DNA of 64,000 nt from UMGS1590 sp963558655. GTDB lineage: Bacteria; Bacillota; Peptococcia; Peptococcales; Peptococcaceae. The notes beneath the pieces are model-generated. The model worked only from the letters and a program-made list of their open reading frames with translations, searched no databases and had not been told where the DNA came from. Numbering within the stretch: the stretch's first letter is position 1; the number at the start of each line of letters is the position of its first letter. Shown here in pieces: positions 51,284 to 59,462 of the stretch. The stretch spans positions 1-64,000 of the forward strand of contig CAUWHJ010000001.1 in NCBI GenBank assembly GCA_963558655.1. The letters are read 5' to 3'. Made by a program: the position numbers and the translations under genes.

Positions 51284-51751
51284 ATGAAGATTTCAACGAA
51301 GGGACGCTATGGGTTGCGTGTGATGCTTGATTTGGCAACGTATAGCGTTGATAAGCACATTCCGTTGCGTGAGATTTCGCAGCGGCAAAATATCACGATT
51401 AAATATTTGGAACAGATCATGACGCCGCTTTTGCGTGCTGGTTATGTGACAAGTTTCCGTGGCAACAACGGCGGCTATCAGCTGGCGTGTGCGCCGTCGG
51501 AGGTGAGTGTGGGCGAAATCATTCGCACGATGGAAGGTTCGCTTGCGCCGGTGGCTTGCCTGGAGGGCGAAGAAAACTGCTGCCCGAATAGGGAGAGCTG
51601 CCAGACTTTGCCGGTATGGGAAAAGCTGGATGAATTGATCGGTGATTATTTGAACAGCATCACCTTGCAAGATCTTTTGAATGACGATCATCAGGCCCAT
51701 GAAACGTGCCCACTGACGCAGGGGCGCCGCAATAGCCGAAATAGCAAGTAA
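51284..51751 (+). CDS. Rrf2-family regulator, IscR-like
   Basis: A 155-residue Rrf2 protein with winged helix (MKISTKGRYGLRVMLDLATY, then ITIKYLEQIMTPLLRAGYV, wing FRGNNGGYQL) and cysteines C92, C99/C100 and C106, the spacing that binds an iron-sulfur cluster in IscR-type regulators. ATG 51284 follows AGAGGTGA. No isc/suf genes are next to it in this window. It may control iron-sulfur assembly elsewhere, or cysteine metabolism as in CymR. Confidence 0.88.
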   Translation: MKISTKGRYGLRVMLDLATYSVDKHIPLREISQRQNITIKYLEQIMTPLLRAGYVTSFRGNNGGYQLACAPSEVSVGEIIRTMEGSLAPVACLEGEENCCPNRESCQTLPVWEKLDELIGDYLNSITLQDLLNDDHQAHETCPLTQGRRNSRNSK

Positions 51752-51774
51752 CGTTCCGAGGAGGGGAGAGGACC

Positions 51775-53055
51775 ATGGTCTATGCCACGTATAGCGCGGT
51801 AATATTTTTGCTCATCTTATGTTCAGCGTTTTTCTCTCTGGCAGAGATGTCCTTTCTGCTCGCCAGTCCGGTGACCTTGCGTCATTGGGCGGAAGATGAG
51901 GACAATCGTGCGGCAGAGGTTGCGCTGGGCTTGCTTGGGGAAACCAATCGCGTTGTGACAACGATTAACATTGGCGATACGATTGTTAATTTAGCGGCCA
52001 TCATGCTGGGAACGGTCTTTTTCATTTCGTATTATTCAGGGCACGGCTTGGTGATTGGGGTTATCACGCTGTTTCTGGCCATTCTTATCATTGGCGAGAT
52101 TTTGCCGCGCATGATTGCCCAACGCTACGAAAACCGTGTGTTTTGCCGTGTGGCACGTCCGCTTAAGGTGTTGGTGACGCTTTTCCGCCCTTTGACCTTT
52201 ATTTTTGGCAGTGGTCAGGTGATTCTCGAACGTGCGAGTCGTGAAGATGACGAAGAAGAGTATTTCGAGGAAGAGCTTTTGAGCATGGTGGATGAAGCCG
52301 AAAGCGGCGGTGAATTGGAAGCGCGTGAAAGCGATTTGATTCGTTCTGCCATCAATTTTGAAGAGCTGCTCGTGAAAGACATTTTGCAGCCGCGTGTGCG
52401 TGTGGTGGCGATTGACGATGAAATGGATGTGCGCGAGGTGCTGGATGTGTTTGAAGAAACCGGCTATTCGCGTTTGCCGGTGTATCACGACAGCATTGAC
52501 AACATCATTGGCATTTTGCATCTTAAAGATGTGTTTAACGCCATGTTGGACGGCGAGCTGCGTGGCTATGTGCCGTTGGTGCAGGAAGTGGAGTTTGTGT
52601 TTATTCAAACAAAGGCGTCTCATCTGCTTCTGAGTTTGCAGAAAAACCAGTCGCATATGGCGGTTGTGGTAGACGAATACGGTGGTACGGCGGGCATTGT
52701 TACCTTGGAAGATATTATTGAGGAGCTTGTCGGCGATATTTGGGACGAACACGACGAAGTGGACGAACCGCCGGTGCGTGCGATTGGCCAATCGCTGTAT
52801 CTGGTGGACGGCAACATGGATATTGACGATTTCTTTGAATTTTTCGGTTTGGATTTTGACGACTACGAAGATGACATAGAAGCTTCTTCTCTCGGTGGTT
52901 GGGTGGTGGATCTTTTGGATCATCTGGCTAGCCCTGGTGAAGAGGTGAGCTTTGGGCCGTTTGCGATTACAGTGGAAGAAGTGGTGAAACGCCACATTGA
53001 AAAAGTGCGTGTCGTTGTTGACCAAGAGGCGCTGCGCCAGGAAAAAGAGGCATAG
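51775..53055 (+). CDS. CNNM/CBS-domain membrane protein (HlyC/CorC family)
   Basis: A 426-residue protein with an N-terminal CNNM/DUF21 membrane domain (residues 1-150, about 4 segments), a CBS pair (about 200-320: DILQPRVRVVAIDDEMDV and VVVDEYGGTAGIVTLEDIIE) and a C-terminal transporter-associated CorC/HlyC domain (about 335-415). Family members move or sense Mg2+ or Co2+; a hemolysin role is historical naming. It starts 23 bp after the iscR-like gene. Confidence 0.9.
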   Translation: MVYATYSAVIFLLILCSAFFSLAEMSFLLASPVTLRHWAEDEDNRAAEVALGLLGETNRVVTTINIGDTIVNLAAIMLGTVFFISYYSGHGLVIGVITLFLAILIIGEILPRMIAQRYENRVFCRVARPLKVLVTLFRPLTFIFGSGQVILERASREDDEEEYFEEELLSMVDEAESGGELEARESDLIRSAINFEELLVKDILQPRVRVVAIDDEMDVREVLDVFEETGYSRLPVYHDSIDNIIGILHLKDVFNAMLDGELRGYVPLVQEVEFVFIQTKASHLLLSLQKNQSHMAVVVDEYGGTAGIVTLEDIIEELVGDIWDEHDEVDEPPVRAIGQSLYLVDGNMDIDDFFEFFGLDFDDYEDDIEASSLGGWVVDLLDHLASPGEEVSFGPFAITVEEVVKRHIEKVRVVVDQEALRQEKEA

Positions 53056-53118
53056 CGATGTGGTGGGAGCAAATGATCTTTGCTCCCATGTTTTGTATGG
53101 AAAGACAGGAGGGGTGCC

Positions 53119-53820
53119 ATGCGGCTGGACAAATATCTGCACGATTTGGGCTATGGCAGCAGGCGTGAGATTGAACGCTTGCTCAAGCGAAAGGTGGTGA
53201 CGGTGGAAGGGGTTCGTGTGAAAAACGGCGCTGTGCAAGTGTCGTCGGAAACGCCTGTTGCCATTGATGGCGAGGTATTGGTGTATGCGCCGGAGGTGTG
53301 GCTGATGCTTCATAAGCCGCAAGGCGTGATTACAGCCACGGAAGATGCACGGCATGAAACGGTGATGGATCTTTTGCCGGAACGCTTTGCACGTATGCAG
53401 GTGGCACCTGTGGGGCGGTTGGATAAGGACACCACCGGCTTGCTTCTTTTGACGAATGATGGTGCCTTGGCACATCGTTTACTTTCGCCGAAGCGCCATG
53501 TGGAAAAAGTCTATGATGTGTGCTACGAAGAAACTCTGGTGAGCGATGCGGTGGCGCGTTGCGCCGCAGGCATCGATCTGGGCGATTTTACCACGGCGCC
53601 GTCTGTGCTCACGTTGTTGGCGCCAGGGCATTGCCGGCTGACGCTGCGCGAAGGCAAGTTCCATCAGGTGAAACGTATGCTGCACGAGCTGGGCGGCGTG
53701 GTGACAGCATTGGAACGCATTTCTTTTGCCGGCCTTGCGCTGGACGAGACATTGGCGCCGGGCGCTTGGCGTATGCTGAGCGAGGCGGAGATTGAACATC
53801 TGCGTGTGCAGGTGTCGTGA
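53119..53820 (+). CDS. rRNA pseudouridine synthase, RsuA/RluB type
   Basis: A 233-residue protein: N-terminal S4 RNA-binding domain (RLDKYLHDLGYGSRREIERL) and pseudouridine synthase domain with catalytic Asp in VGRLDKDTTGLLLLTNDG and the EGKFHQVKRMLHELGG motif. Length and motif order fit RsuA (16S rRNA position 516) better than RluB, but target site cannot be fixed by eye. ATG 53119 follows AGGAGGGG. Confidence 0.9.
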   Translation: MRLDKYLHDLGYGSRREIERLLKRKVVTVEGVRVKNGAVQVSSETPVAIDGEVLVYAPEVWLMLHKPQGVITATEDARHETVMDLLPERFARMQVAPVGRLDKDTTGLLLLTNDGALAHRLLSPKRHVEKVYDVCYEETLVSDAVARCAAGIDLGDFTTAPSVLTLLAPGHCRLTLREGKFHQVKRMLHELGGVVTALERISFAGLALDETLAPGAWRMLSEAEIEHLRVQVS

Positions 53821-53836
53821 GAGAAAGGAGAACGTT

Positions 53837-54856
53837 ATGAACCTTTACGATTTTGATGAAACCATCTATGATGGCGACAGCACCCGTGATTTTGTGCTCT
53901 ATTGCTATCGTCATTTTCCGCAGACCTTGCGTTATCTGCCTCGGCAGTTGGCAGCAGTGGCTAGCTATATGGCAGGAAAGATTGATAAAACCACCTTTAA
54001 GGAACGCTATTTCAGTATGTTTGCAGCGGTGCCCGATATTGATGCGGCGATTGAAGCGTTTTGGGACAGCCACGAACATCGGCTCATGCGTTATTATCCA
54101 CGTCAGGCGCATCATGATGATGTGGTCATTTCTGCTTCGCCGGAATTTATTGTGCGTCCGCTTTGTGAGCGCCTGGGGCTTACGCATATCATTGCCAGCG
54201 ATGTGGACAAACAAAGCGGCCGTTTTGTGGGCGTGAACTGCTACGGTGCAGAAAAGGTGCGCCGTTTTCTTGATGCAGGCTTTGATCCGGCGGAAGTGGA
54301 ACAGGTGTACTCCGATTCTCTTTCTGACACACCGATTGCGGAGTTGGGCAGAGAAGCGTTCATCGTTCATAAAGATGGCAGCGTAGGGCCATGGGAGGCA
54401 CCAAAGCAGAAGGGGATGCAAGGCTTTTTTACCTTATTTAACAAGCGCGAGGCGTTGCTCACTATTGCTGTCGGCGCGGTGCACCTTCTGATCACTGGTC
54501 ATGCGGCAAAAGTGCTGGTGCGCGACAAAAAATGGCCGGTGCCTCATACGTATGGCACGCTCTTTGGCATCAATGCTGGCTCCATGCTTGCTTGTCTGGC
54601 AATAGCCGGTAAGAAAAATGCCACTTGCGGTCGTGTGGCGCGTGCATTTTCCATTCTTGTATTGCCGCTGGGTGCTCTCACTGTGGGCATTGCGACAGGG
54701 CTTACCGCTGTGCTTGGCGCACCGGTGCTGGCGTTGGGTGTGGCCACAGTAGCCGGCTTGCCAGTGCTTTATAAGGGCACGCAGCTTCTTTTCCGCAAGG
54801 AAATTGCACAGATGCAGGCCACGCAGCATCTTAAAGAAGGGCAGGACAAGCCATGA
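53837..54856 (+). CDS. HAD phosphatase fused to a hydrophobic C-terminal domain
   Basis: A 339-residue protein. Residues 1-195 are a HAD-IB phosphatase of the phosphoserine-phosphatase type: motif I YDFDETIYDGDST, motif II VVISASPEF, motif III QVYSDSLSDTPI. Residues about 205-320 hold several hydrophobic segments (LLTIAVGAVHLLI, FSILVLPLGALTVGIATGL, VLALGVATVAGLPVLY), predicted membrane helices that ordinary HAD-IB enzymes lack. This suggests action on a membrane substrate or an anchored enzyme. Overlaps the next gene by 4 bp (ATGA). Confidence 0.85.
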   Translation: MNLYDFDETIYDGDSTRDFVLYCYRHFPQTLRYLPRQLAAVASYMAGKIDKTTFKERYFSMFAAVPDIDAAIEAFWDSHEHRLMRYYPRQAHHDDVVISASPEFIVRPLCERLGLTHIIASDVDKQSGRFVGVNCYGAEKVRRFLDAGFDPAEVEQVYSDSLSDTPIAELGREAFIVHKDGSVGPWEAPKQKGMQGFFTLFNKREALLTIAVGAVHLLITGHAAKVLVRDKKWPVPHTYGTLFGINAGSMLACLAIAGKKNATCGRVARAFSILVLPLGALTVGIATGLTAVLGAPVLALGVATVAGLPVLYKGTQLLFRKEIAQMQATQHLKEGQDKP

Positions 54857-55611
54857 ACATTGCCATCGTTACAGGCGCGACCTCAGGTTTGGGTCGCGCC
54901 TTTCTTGAAGAGTGGGCGGCGCAGGGCACACGTTTTGATGAAGTGTGGCTCGTTGCCCGTCACCGTGATGCGCTTGCAAATACGGCGCAAACGCTTCCTT
55001 GGAAAACGCGGCTTTTTGCCCTTGACCTGTCACAAAGCGCTGAACGCGCAACGCTCTTTAGCGCCTTCGCCACAGAGCGGCCACAGATACGAGCATTGGT
55101 GAATGCTGCCGGTTATGGAAAAATTGGTGATGTTGCCGCCATCAATCCCGAAGAACAAACCGGCATGGTGGACCTTAACTGCACCGCGCTTGTCGATGTT
55201 ACCCAGCGTGCATTGCCCTATATGGTCCACGGCGGGGTGATTTTCGAGATTGCTTCGGTGGCGGCTTTTTTGCCACAGCCGGGATTTGCCGTTTATGCTG
55301 CCACGAAAGCCTTTGTGCTCTCCTTTGCCCGTGCGCTAAATGCCGAGCAGCGAAAACGTGGTGTGCACGTTATTGCCGTGTGCCCCAACCCCATGCACAC
55401 CGCCTTCTTTGAACGCGCTGGTGAAAAGCCAAACTTTTTCAAGCTGCTCTTTTTTGAAAAACCAATTGATGTTGCCCGCACAGCCATGCGTGATGTAGCG
55501 CGTGGCCGTGATGTTTCCACCAATTGTCGCATGGCAGGCTTCATTCGTGTGGTGGGAAAACTCCTGCCCCATCGCTTGATTATTCGTTTTGAACGTTTAT
55601 TTATGCATTGA
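54853..55611 (+). CDS. Short-chain dehydrogenase/reductase
   Basis: A 252-residue SDR: cofactor motif TGATSGLGRAF (residues 7-17), NAAGYG, catalytic S in EIASVAAF and Y-x3-K in YAATKAF. Substrate unknown. Translationally coupled to the HAD/membrane protein, so the two probably act on the same compound. A basic, hydrophobic C terminus (LLPHRLIIRFERLFMH) may associate with the membrane. Confidence 0.9.
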   Translation: MNIAIVTGATSGLGRAFLEEWAAQGTRFDEVWLVARHRDALANTAQTLPWKTRLFALDLSQSAERATLFSAFATERPQIRALVNAAGYGKIGDVAAINPEEQTGMVDLNCTALVDVTQRALPYMVHGGVIFEIASVAAFLPQPGFAVYAATKAFVLSFARALNAEQRKRGVHVIAVCPNPMHTAFFERAGEKPNFFKLLFFEKPIDVARTAMRDVARGRDVSTNCRMAGFIRVVGKLLPHRLIIRFERLFMH

Positions 55612-55658
55612 CACAGTGAAAATCATCGCTTTCCGTATAATGAATAGTGGGTGATCGA

Positions 55659-56027
55659 ATGAATGAGGATGTAAATACTAAAAAATGTATATTTCGCTTG
55701 TCTGTTATAGGCTATACGCTTATAGCAATAGCGGTGCATGAATATTATCGGAGTGCGTTCTTTGGAATTTTAAGCTTTCCGTATATTTGGATTTTTGAAG
55801 CCTTGGCAGGTGTCATCATTTTGTTGAAGAAATTGACGATATCCTCACTAGAGCAGCGTTTTCATCAAATACGAAATGATTTAATCTTTCTATGTCCAAT
55901 AGCGTGCCTGATGATTTTACCTGTTAGTAAAGATATTTCTTTAATTTGTATTCTTGTGTATGTTATAATATTTTTTCTGGTATTTGCGAAAAAATATGAA
56001 CATGATATTTCCCGAGGTCGCTGGTGA
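55659..56027 (+). CDS. Small multi-pass membrane protein of unknown function
   Basis: A 122-residue protein with about four hydrophobic segments (LSVIGYTLIAIAV, YIWIFEALAGVIIL, LIFLCPIACLMIL, LICILVYVIIFFLVF). ATG 55659 with GGGTGAT upstream is moderately supported; GTG 55647 is possible. Markedly AT-richer than its neighbours, a sign of separate origin. No family recognised. Confidence 0.55.
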   Translation: MNEDVNTKKCIFRLSVIGYTLIAIAVHEYYRSAFFGILSFPYIWIFEALAGVIILLKKLTISSLEQRFHQIRNDLIFLCPIACLMILPVSKDISLICILVYVIIFFLVFAKKYEHDISRGRW

Positions 56028-56137
56028 TCCTGCTATGTGATGGTGCGGCATTTTTATGTAACAGAATAGCTGCACGAGGCGATAACACGTTTGTTTGCTT
56101 TACCGCTTACTCTTAAGCGTTTGTTTCTCAACTAATT

Positions 56138-56174
56138 AAAGCCCTTGCGCTGTGTATTCAGCGCAAGGGCTTTT
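56138..56174. terminator. Terminator between membrane protein and M23 peptidase
   Basis: AAAGCCCTTGCGCTG (56138-56152) and CAGCGCAAGGGCTTTT (56159-56174): a 15-bp stem with A and T flanks, active for both strands. Confidence 0.85.
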
Positions 56175-56188
56175 GCTATGCAAGGTGG

Positions 56189-56923
56189 TCAGTTGAGATT
56201 TCGTACTGTTTGGCCGCGTGTGATGTAGGGGAGGGGAACTGTTTCGCAGGGGCGAGGGTCAAAGCGCGCGTAGTGTGGCGTTGGCTGTGTGCTGATGTTG
56301 GCGAATGTTATCGGCAGACCAGGCGCAGTGCAGAAATCGTTGCCGAGCTGAAGCTGGAAATGGAGGTGTGGTTCGCTGGAATTGCCAGAGTTGCTACAGG
56401 CGGCGAGCACATCGCCCGTGTTGACGCACTGACCAACAGAGACACGGATGCTGTGTGCCTTGAGATGGCAGAGTAGCGAAAAAATATTGTCACCGTGGTC
56501 AATCAATACAAAGTTGCCGCGCAGGTCGCCTGCTTTGCAGGCAGCACGGCGTCTTCGCGAGATGGGGCTATCGGGTGCGCCGTCGGCAATTTCTGCGATG
56601 ATGCCGCAGGCAGGTGCGAGAATCTCCCTTCCGTAGCAATAGAAAGCAGAGGGAGCGGTGCTGTGTGTGTGGTGACTGCTGTGACCTTGTGCGTCAAGTA
56701 TGACAAAGTCATAGGCGTAACGTTGGAGCGGAATATCCCACGAATGAGAGGTTTCTTTGGTAACGCCGCCTTGAACGACTGTCCATGCACCCTGAAACGG
56801 CAGCGCACATGAAAAGGGCAGTGTATAGGTAGCAGGCTCTGGCAGTGTGCCGTGGTAGCGTTGCTCTGATTGGATGATGCCCTGCATTTGATTGAGCATT
56901 TGCTTGTACAGTGAAAGCTTCAT
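56189..56923 (-). CDS. M23/LytM-type metallopeptidase-like protein
   Basis: A 244-residue protein with an M23 peptidase fold: HSWDIPLQRYAYDFVILD (first metal ligands HxxxD-like), GNFVLIDHGDNIFSLLCHL, and EPHLHFQLQ (HxH). No signal peptide is visible from ATG 56923 (GGAG upstream), which is odd for a peptidoglycan hydrolase; some M23-like proteins of this type act in the cytosol on other substrates. Alone between two terminators. Confidence 0.8.
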   Translation of the reverse strand: MKLSLYKQMLNQMQGIIQSEQRYHGTLPEPATYTLPFSCALPFQGAWTVVQGGVTKETSHSWDIPLQRYAYDFVILDAQGHSSHHTHSTAPSAFYCYGREILAPACGIIAEIADGAPDSPISRRRRAACKAGDLRGNFVLIDHGDNIFSLLCHLKAHSIRVSVGQCVNTGDVLAACSNSGNSSEPHLHFQLQLGNDFCTAPGLPITFANISTQPTPHYARFDPRPCETVPLPYITRGQTVRNLN

Positions 56924-57032
56924 GGCAACGGCTCCTCTTGTGCAGATGGTACCCTCAGTATACAGAAATTCACAGATAAAGAAAAGTGTGGTCGTGTGGT
57001 ATAATAGAGAAAAACCATCAGGAGGAATCAAC

Positions 57033-57539
57033 ATGGAAAACATCAAAGAATTTAACACCGACATTTTCAAACTGTTCGACGACCACTGGGCACTGCTCAC
57101 AGCAGGGACGCCAGAGCACTATAACACCATGACCATCAGCTGGGGCAGCCTTGGCACCATCTGGGCACCACGCGGTGCCGGCCGTCAGATTGCAACGGTG
57201 TATGTGAAACCAAGCCGCTACACCTTTGACTTCCTCGAAAAGAGCGACTACTATACCATCAGCTTTTTCCCGGAAAGCCATCGCAAAGACCTTGCCTATC
57301 TCGGCAGCCATTCCGGGCGCGATGGCGATAAAATTGCAGCTACCAACCTGACACCGGTGGAAAAAGCCCACGGCACCATGGGCTTCAAAGAAGCCAGCTT
57401 GACCCTTGTTTGCCATAAACTGTACAGCGATGCTTTCAAAAAAGAAGCCATTCCAGCAGATATTGTGGCGGCTTACTATGATGGAGAAGACCCACACCAT
57501 TTCTTTATTGGCGAGATTGTGGATTTTGATGAACAATAA
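57033..57539 (+). CDS. Flavin reductase-like (flavoredoxin-type) protein
   Basis: A 168-residue FMN-binding split-barrel protein. The N-terminal WALLTAGTPEHYNTMTISWG, the TVYVKPSRYTFDFLE stretch and YYTISFFPESHRKDLAYLGS match flavoredoxin/flavin-reductase-like proteins of anaerobes. Start ATG 57033 behind TCAGGAGGAA; TATAAT at 57000-57005 is its likely -10. Electron partner unknown. Confidence 0.88.
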   Translation: MENIKEFNTDIFKLFDDHWALLTAGTPEHYNTMTISWGSLGTIWAPRGAGRQIATVYVKPSRYTFDFLEKSDYYTISFFPESHRKDLAYLGSHSGRDGDKIAATNLTPVEKAHGTMGFKEASLTLVCHKLYSDAFKKEAIPADIVAAYYDGEDPHHFFIGEIVDFDEQ

Positions 57540-57614
57540 CAGCAAAAAAGACAGCCCGCGGAGGGCTGTCTCCAAAAGTTGGACATAATGAAAAGTACAT
57601 AACGTATCTTTCCT

Positions 57615-57655
57615 AGGATCGGTCTCTGTTTCAATAGAGGCCGATCCTTTTAGCT
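57615..57655 (+). terminator. Terminator downstream of the flavoredoxin-like gene
   Basis: AGGATCGGTCTCT (57615-57627) pairs with AGAGGCCGATCCT (57636-57648), followed by TTTAGCTTTT. A nearer hairpin AGACAGCCC/GGGCTGTCT (57549-57572) lacks a T-run. Confidence 0.65.
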
Positions 57656-57717
57656 TTTCTTATGAAACGTTTCGCATTGTTATAGGTCCCATCAGTCAAT
57701 CAATGACCAAATAACTT

Positions 57718-57885
57718 TTATTCTTTCTTCTGTGCTGCTAATAGCATATCTAATTTTCGTTCAAGTTCTTTATGTTGTGCTTCCATGTATTCTCTCTGTT
57801 CTCTAAAGCGGCTTGGCAAGCTAAAAATAATAAAGAGCATTGCAATTTGTATGATAATCGCGATTATACTAATAATTATTTCCAT
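57718..57885 (-). CDS. Membrane microprotein (55 aa)
   Basis: ATG at 57885 behind GAGGAGTGAGG encodes 55 residues: a single membrane helix (IIISIIAIIIQIAMLFIIFS) followed by a charged amphipathic helix (REQREYMEAQHKELERKLDM) ending KKE. The helix-plus-coiled-coil layout and good ribosome site support a real gene. Homologues not recognised. Confidence 0.5.
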   Translation of the reverse strand: MEIIISIIAIIIQIAMLFIIFSLPSRFREQREYMEAQHKELERKLDMLLAAQKKE

Positions 57886-58256
57886 GATCCTCACTCCTCA
57901 ACTGCTTAATAACATGGTCTGCTTTCTGTTATTTTTTTCGAATAAGTTCCCTTTCCTGACGTTAAGCTGTTGTTAGTTCTGCGAAAAATGTGAATCTTCA
58001 TGCTTTTTCTCTTTTCAGTATATCATGTAGCATTTCTACTGTAAATAGTGTGGCTTTAAACAACATATAATATCCCAACACAAACATTTGCTCCCCCGAA
58101 TTGTTACAAAGGAAGAATCTGTAAAACAATTTTACTTTCGATCATAAGCCAGTTTCCTTTTTCAAATGTTGATTCTATGTTTGGTGAAGGTCTGTTTTGA
58201 TGCTGGCAGTTCCAAGCCAGATTTTTGCATGATTGTTGGTTCATTTTGACAAGAAA
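57886..58256. other. AT-rich intergenic region
   Basis: Apart from one possible 29-codon frame (57998-58087) I see no gene. It lies between two terminators and contains no clear repeat or IS end. Confidence 0.4.
57998..58087 (-). CDS. Possible microprotein (29 aa)
   Basis: ATG 58087 directly behind GGGGGAGCAA encodes 29 residues with a hydrophobic first half (MFVLGYYMLFKATLFTVEML) and a basic tail (HDILKREKA). On the same strand as, and about 110 bp upstream of, the 55-residue gene. Tentative. Confidence 0.3.
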   Translation of the reverse strand: MFVLGYYMLFKATLFTVEMLHDILKREKA

Positions 58257-58294
58257 AAGGCCCTCAATAATTTTGTCTAATTATTGGGGCCTTT
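58257..58294 (-). terminator. Terminator of the gntR-ABC operon
   Basis: AAAGGCCCTCAATAATT (58257-58273) pairs with AATTATTGGGGCCTTT (58279-58294). On the minus strand the stem is followed by TTTTTCTTG. Confidence 0.7.
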
Positions 58295-58319
58295 CATATA
58301 GGAGGGCGGTTTTTTATTT

Positions 58320-58406
58320 TCACTTGTCTTTCCAGATTTTATAGAGGCGGTCGATAAAGGGGAGAAGTAGGAGTAAGGCAAGTGTTTCCGAAGGAAAATG
58401 TGGCAT
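58320..58406 (-). CDS. Possible microprotein (28 aa) ending the ABC operon
   Basis: ATG 58406 lies 13 nt after the preceding stop, with AAGGAAGA as ribosome site. 28 residues with a hydrophobic stretch (LALLLLLPFIDRLYKIW). Located between the last recognised operon gene and the operon terminator. Confidence 0.35.
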   Translation of the reverse strand: MPHFPSETLALLLLLPFIDRLYKIWKDK

Positions 58407-58419
58407 GGTGTAGTCTTCC

Positions 58420-58806
58420 TTAGTGTTGTAGTGCGATGAAGGTGAAAAGAAGAGTGATACCTAAAGCTATTAGGGTGCGCTTTGGTGAAATCTGGCGCAG
58501 TTGCATAGGATTTTTGGTATCGTAACGAATGGTGATGGAGCTACTGATAAGGGCTGTCTTTGGGACTTGCAAGCGATTTTCTGAGATGATGGTGTGACCG
58601 TTTACGGTGTAGGCTACTTGTGCCCAATGGGCGTTAAGGTGGGTGTTGGCGTTGGGGTTTGGTAAGCGAATAATTGAAACAATGGTGCCGGTGGTTGTGG
58701 CAGTGGTGCGGTGGATGCGCAAAAGCATCAGGCTGCTGATGAGCGCATAGAGCAAGGTGACAGCGGCAATGCACCAACAGATGAGGGTGTCTCCAGTCAT
58801 GAGCAT
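58420..58806 (-). CDS. Small membrane protein, DUF3592-like
   Basis: A 128-residue protein with a membrane helix at each end (residues about 8-29 and 110-126) and an extracytosolic or cytosolic beta-rich middle (TTGTIVSIIRLP, AQVAYTVNGHTI, SSITIRYDTKNP), a layout like DUF3592 proteins. Last recognised member of the gntR-ABC operon, 8 bp after the permease. Confidence 0.6.
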   Translation of the reverse strand: MLMTGDTLICWCIAAVTLLYALISSLMLLRIHRTTATTTGTIVSIIRLPNPNANTHLNAHWAQVAYTVNGHTIISENRLQVPKTALISSSITIRYDTKNPMQLRQISPKRTLIALGITLLFTFIALQH

Positions 58807-58814
58807 TCTCCTAT

Positions 58815-59462
58815 TTAGATGAGGTCTGCGCGGTTATAGACACGTATGGAGAGGTAGGCGCTGATGATGAGCAGAATGAAGCTGACGGCGATGAGGCTGG
58901 TGAAGAAGACCGGTGGGGTGAGTGTGGTCATAAGTGAGAGAATACTGGTCCGGAGTCGTGGCATTTGATCAATAGCGCCAGTGAGAATAGGAGTGGCCAT
59001 GATGACAAAGACGAAGCTGTATTTCGTATTATCATACCCGATTTTGTAATATAAGGGCCAATAGATGCTGAGAAAGAGTGCGGTCATCATGAAAAGAACG
59101 GCTTCTAAAGGACCGTTGAAATGGCCGAGCGAGGGAAAAAGCAGGGTTTCGACCCAGAAGATGAGGGTGCAAGTGCCAAATATAAGCAGGGAGATGAGAT
59201 ATTTGCTTGCGACCATCCATTTACGTGAATAGGGGGTGGCGGCAAGAAGCTGTGTGGCATTGGTGTACTTGTTTTCTTTTTCTCCAAGATACATGAGTGG
59301 CATGAACGTACCAAAAACGGAGGAAAAAATGGGCCCAAGTGCAGCTGCGAGTTCAGGATTGCGCCAGAGTAAGAATGGTGGCACAAAGATTGCAACGAGA
59401 AGCCCCAGCAGCACATATTTTTTAATAATGAGCAGATCTTTGAGCATGAGATGAAGCAGCAT
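58815..59462 (-). CDS. ABC-2-type permease
   Basis: A 215-residue membrane protein with six predicted segments and the ABC-2 pattern (YLGEKENKYTNATQLLAATP before the second helix). It overlaps the ATPase gene by 41 bp, so the two form one transporter. In YtrA-type operons such transporters respond to cell-wall-active agents. Substrate unknown. Confidence 0.85.
   Translation of the reverse strand: MLLHLMLKDLLIIKKYVLLGLLVAIFVPPFLLWRNPELAAALGPIFSSVFGTFMPLMYLGEKENKYTNATQLLAATPYSRKWMVASKYLISLLIFGTCTLIFWVETLLFPSLGHFNGPLEAVLFMMTALFLSIYWPLYYKIGYDNTKYSFVFVIMATPILTGAIDQMPRLRTSILSLMTTLTPPVFFTSLIAVSFILLIISAYLSIRVYNRADLI

Noticed and set aside
57540..57720. Possible insertion-sequence remnant suggested by hairpins and AT-rich sequence
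   Set aside because: No transposase fragment, no matching terminal inverted repeats and no target duplication could be seen; the hairpins read as terminators.
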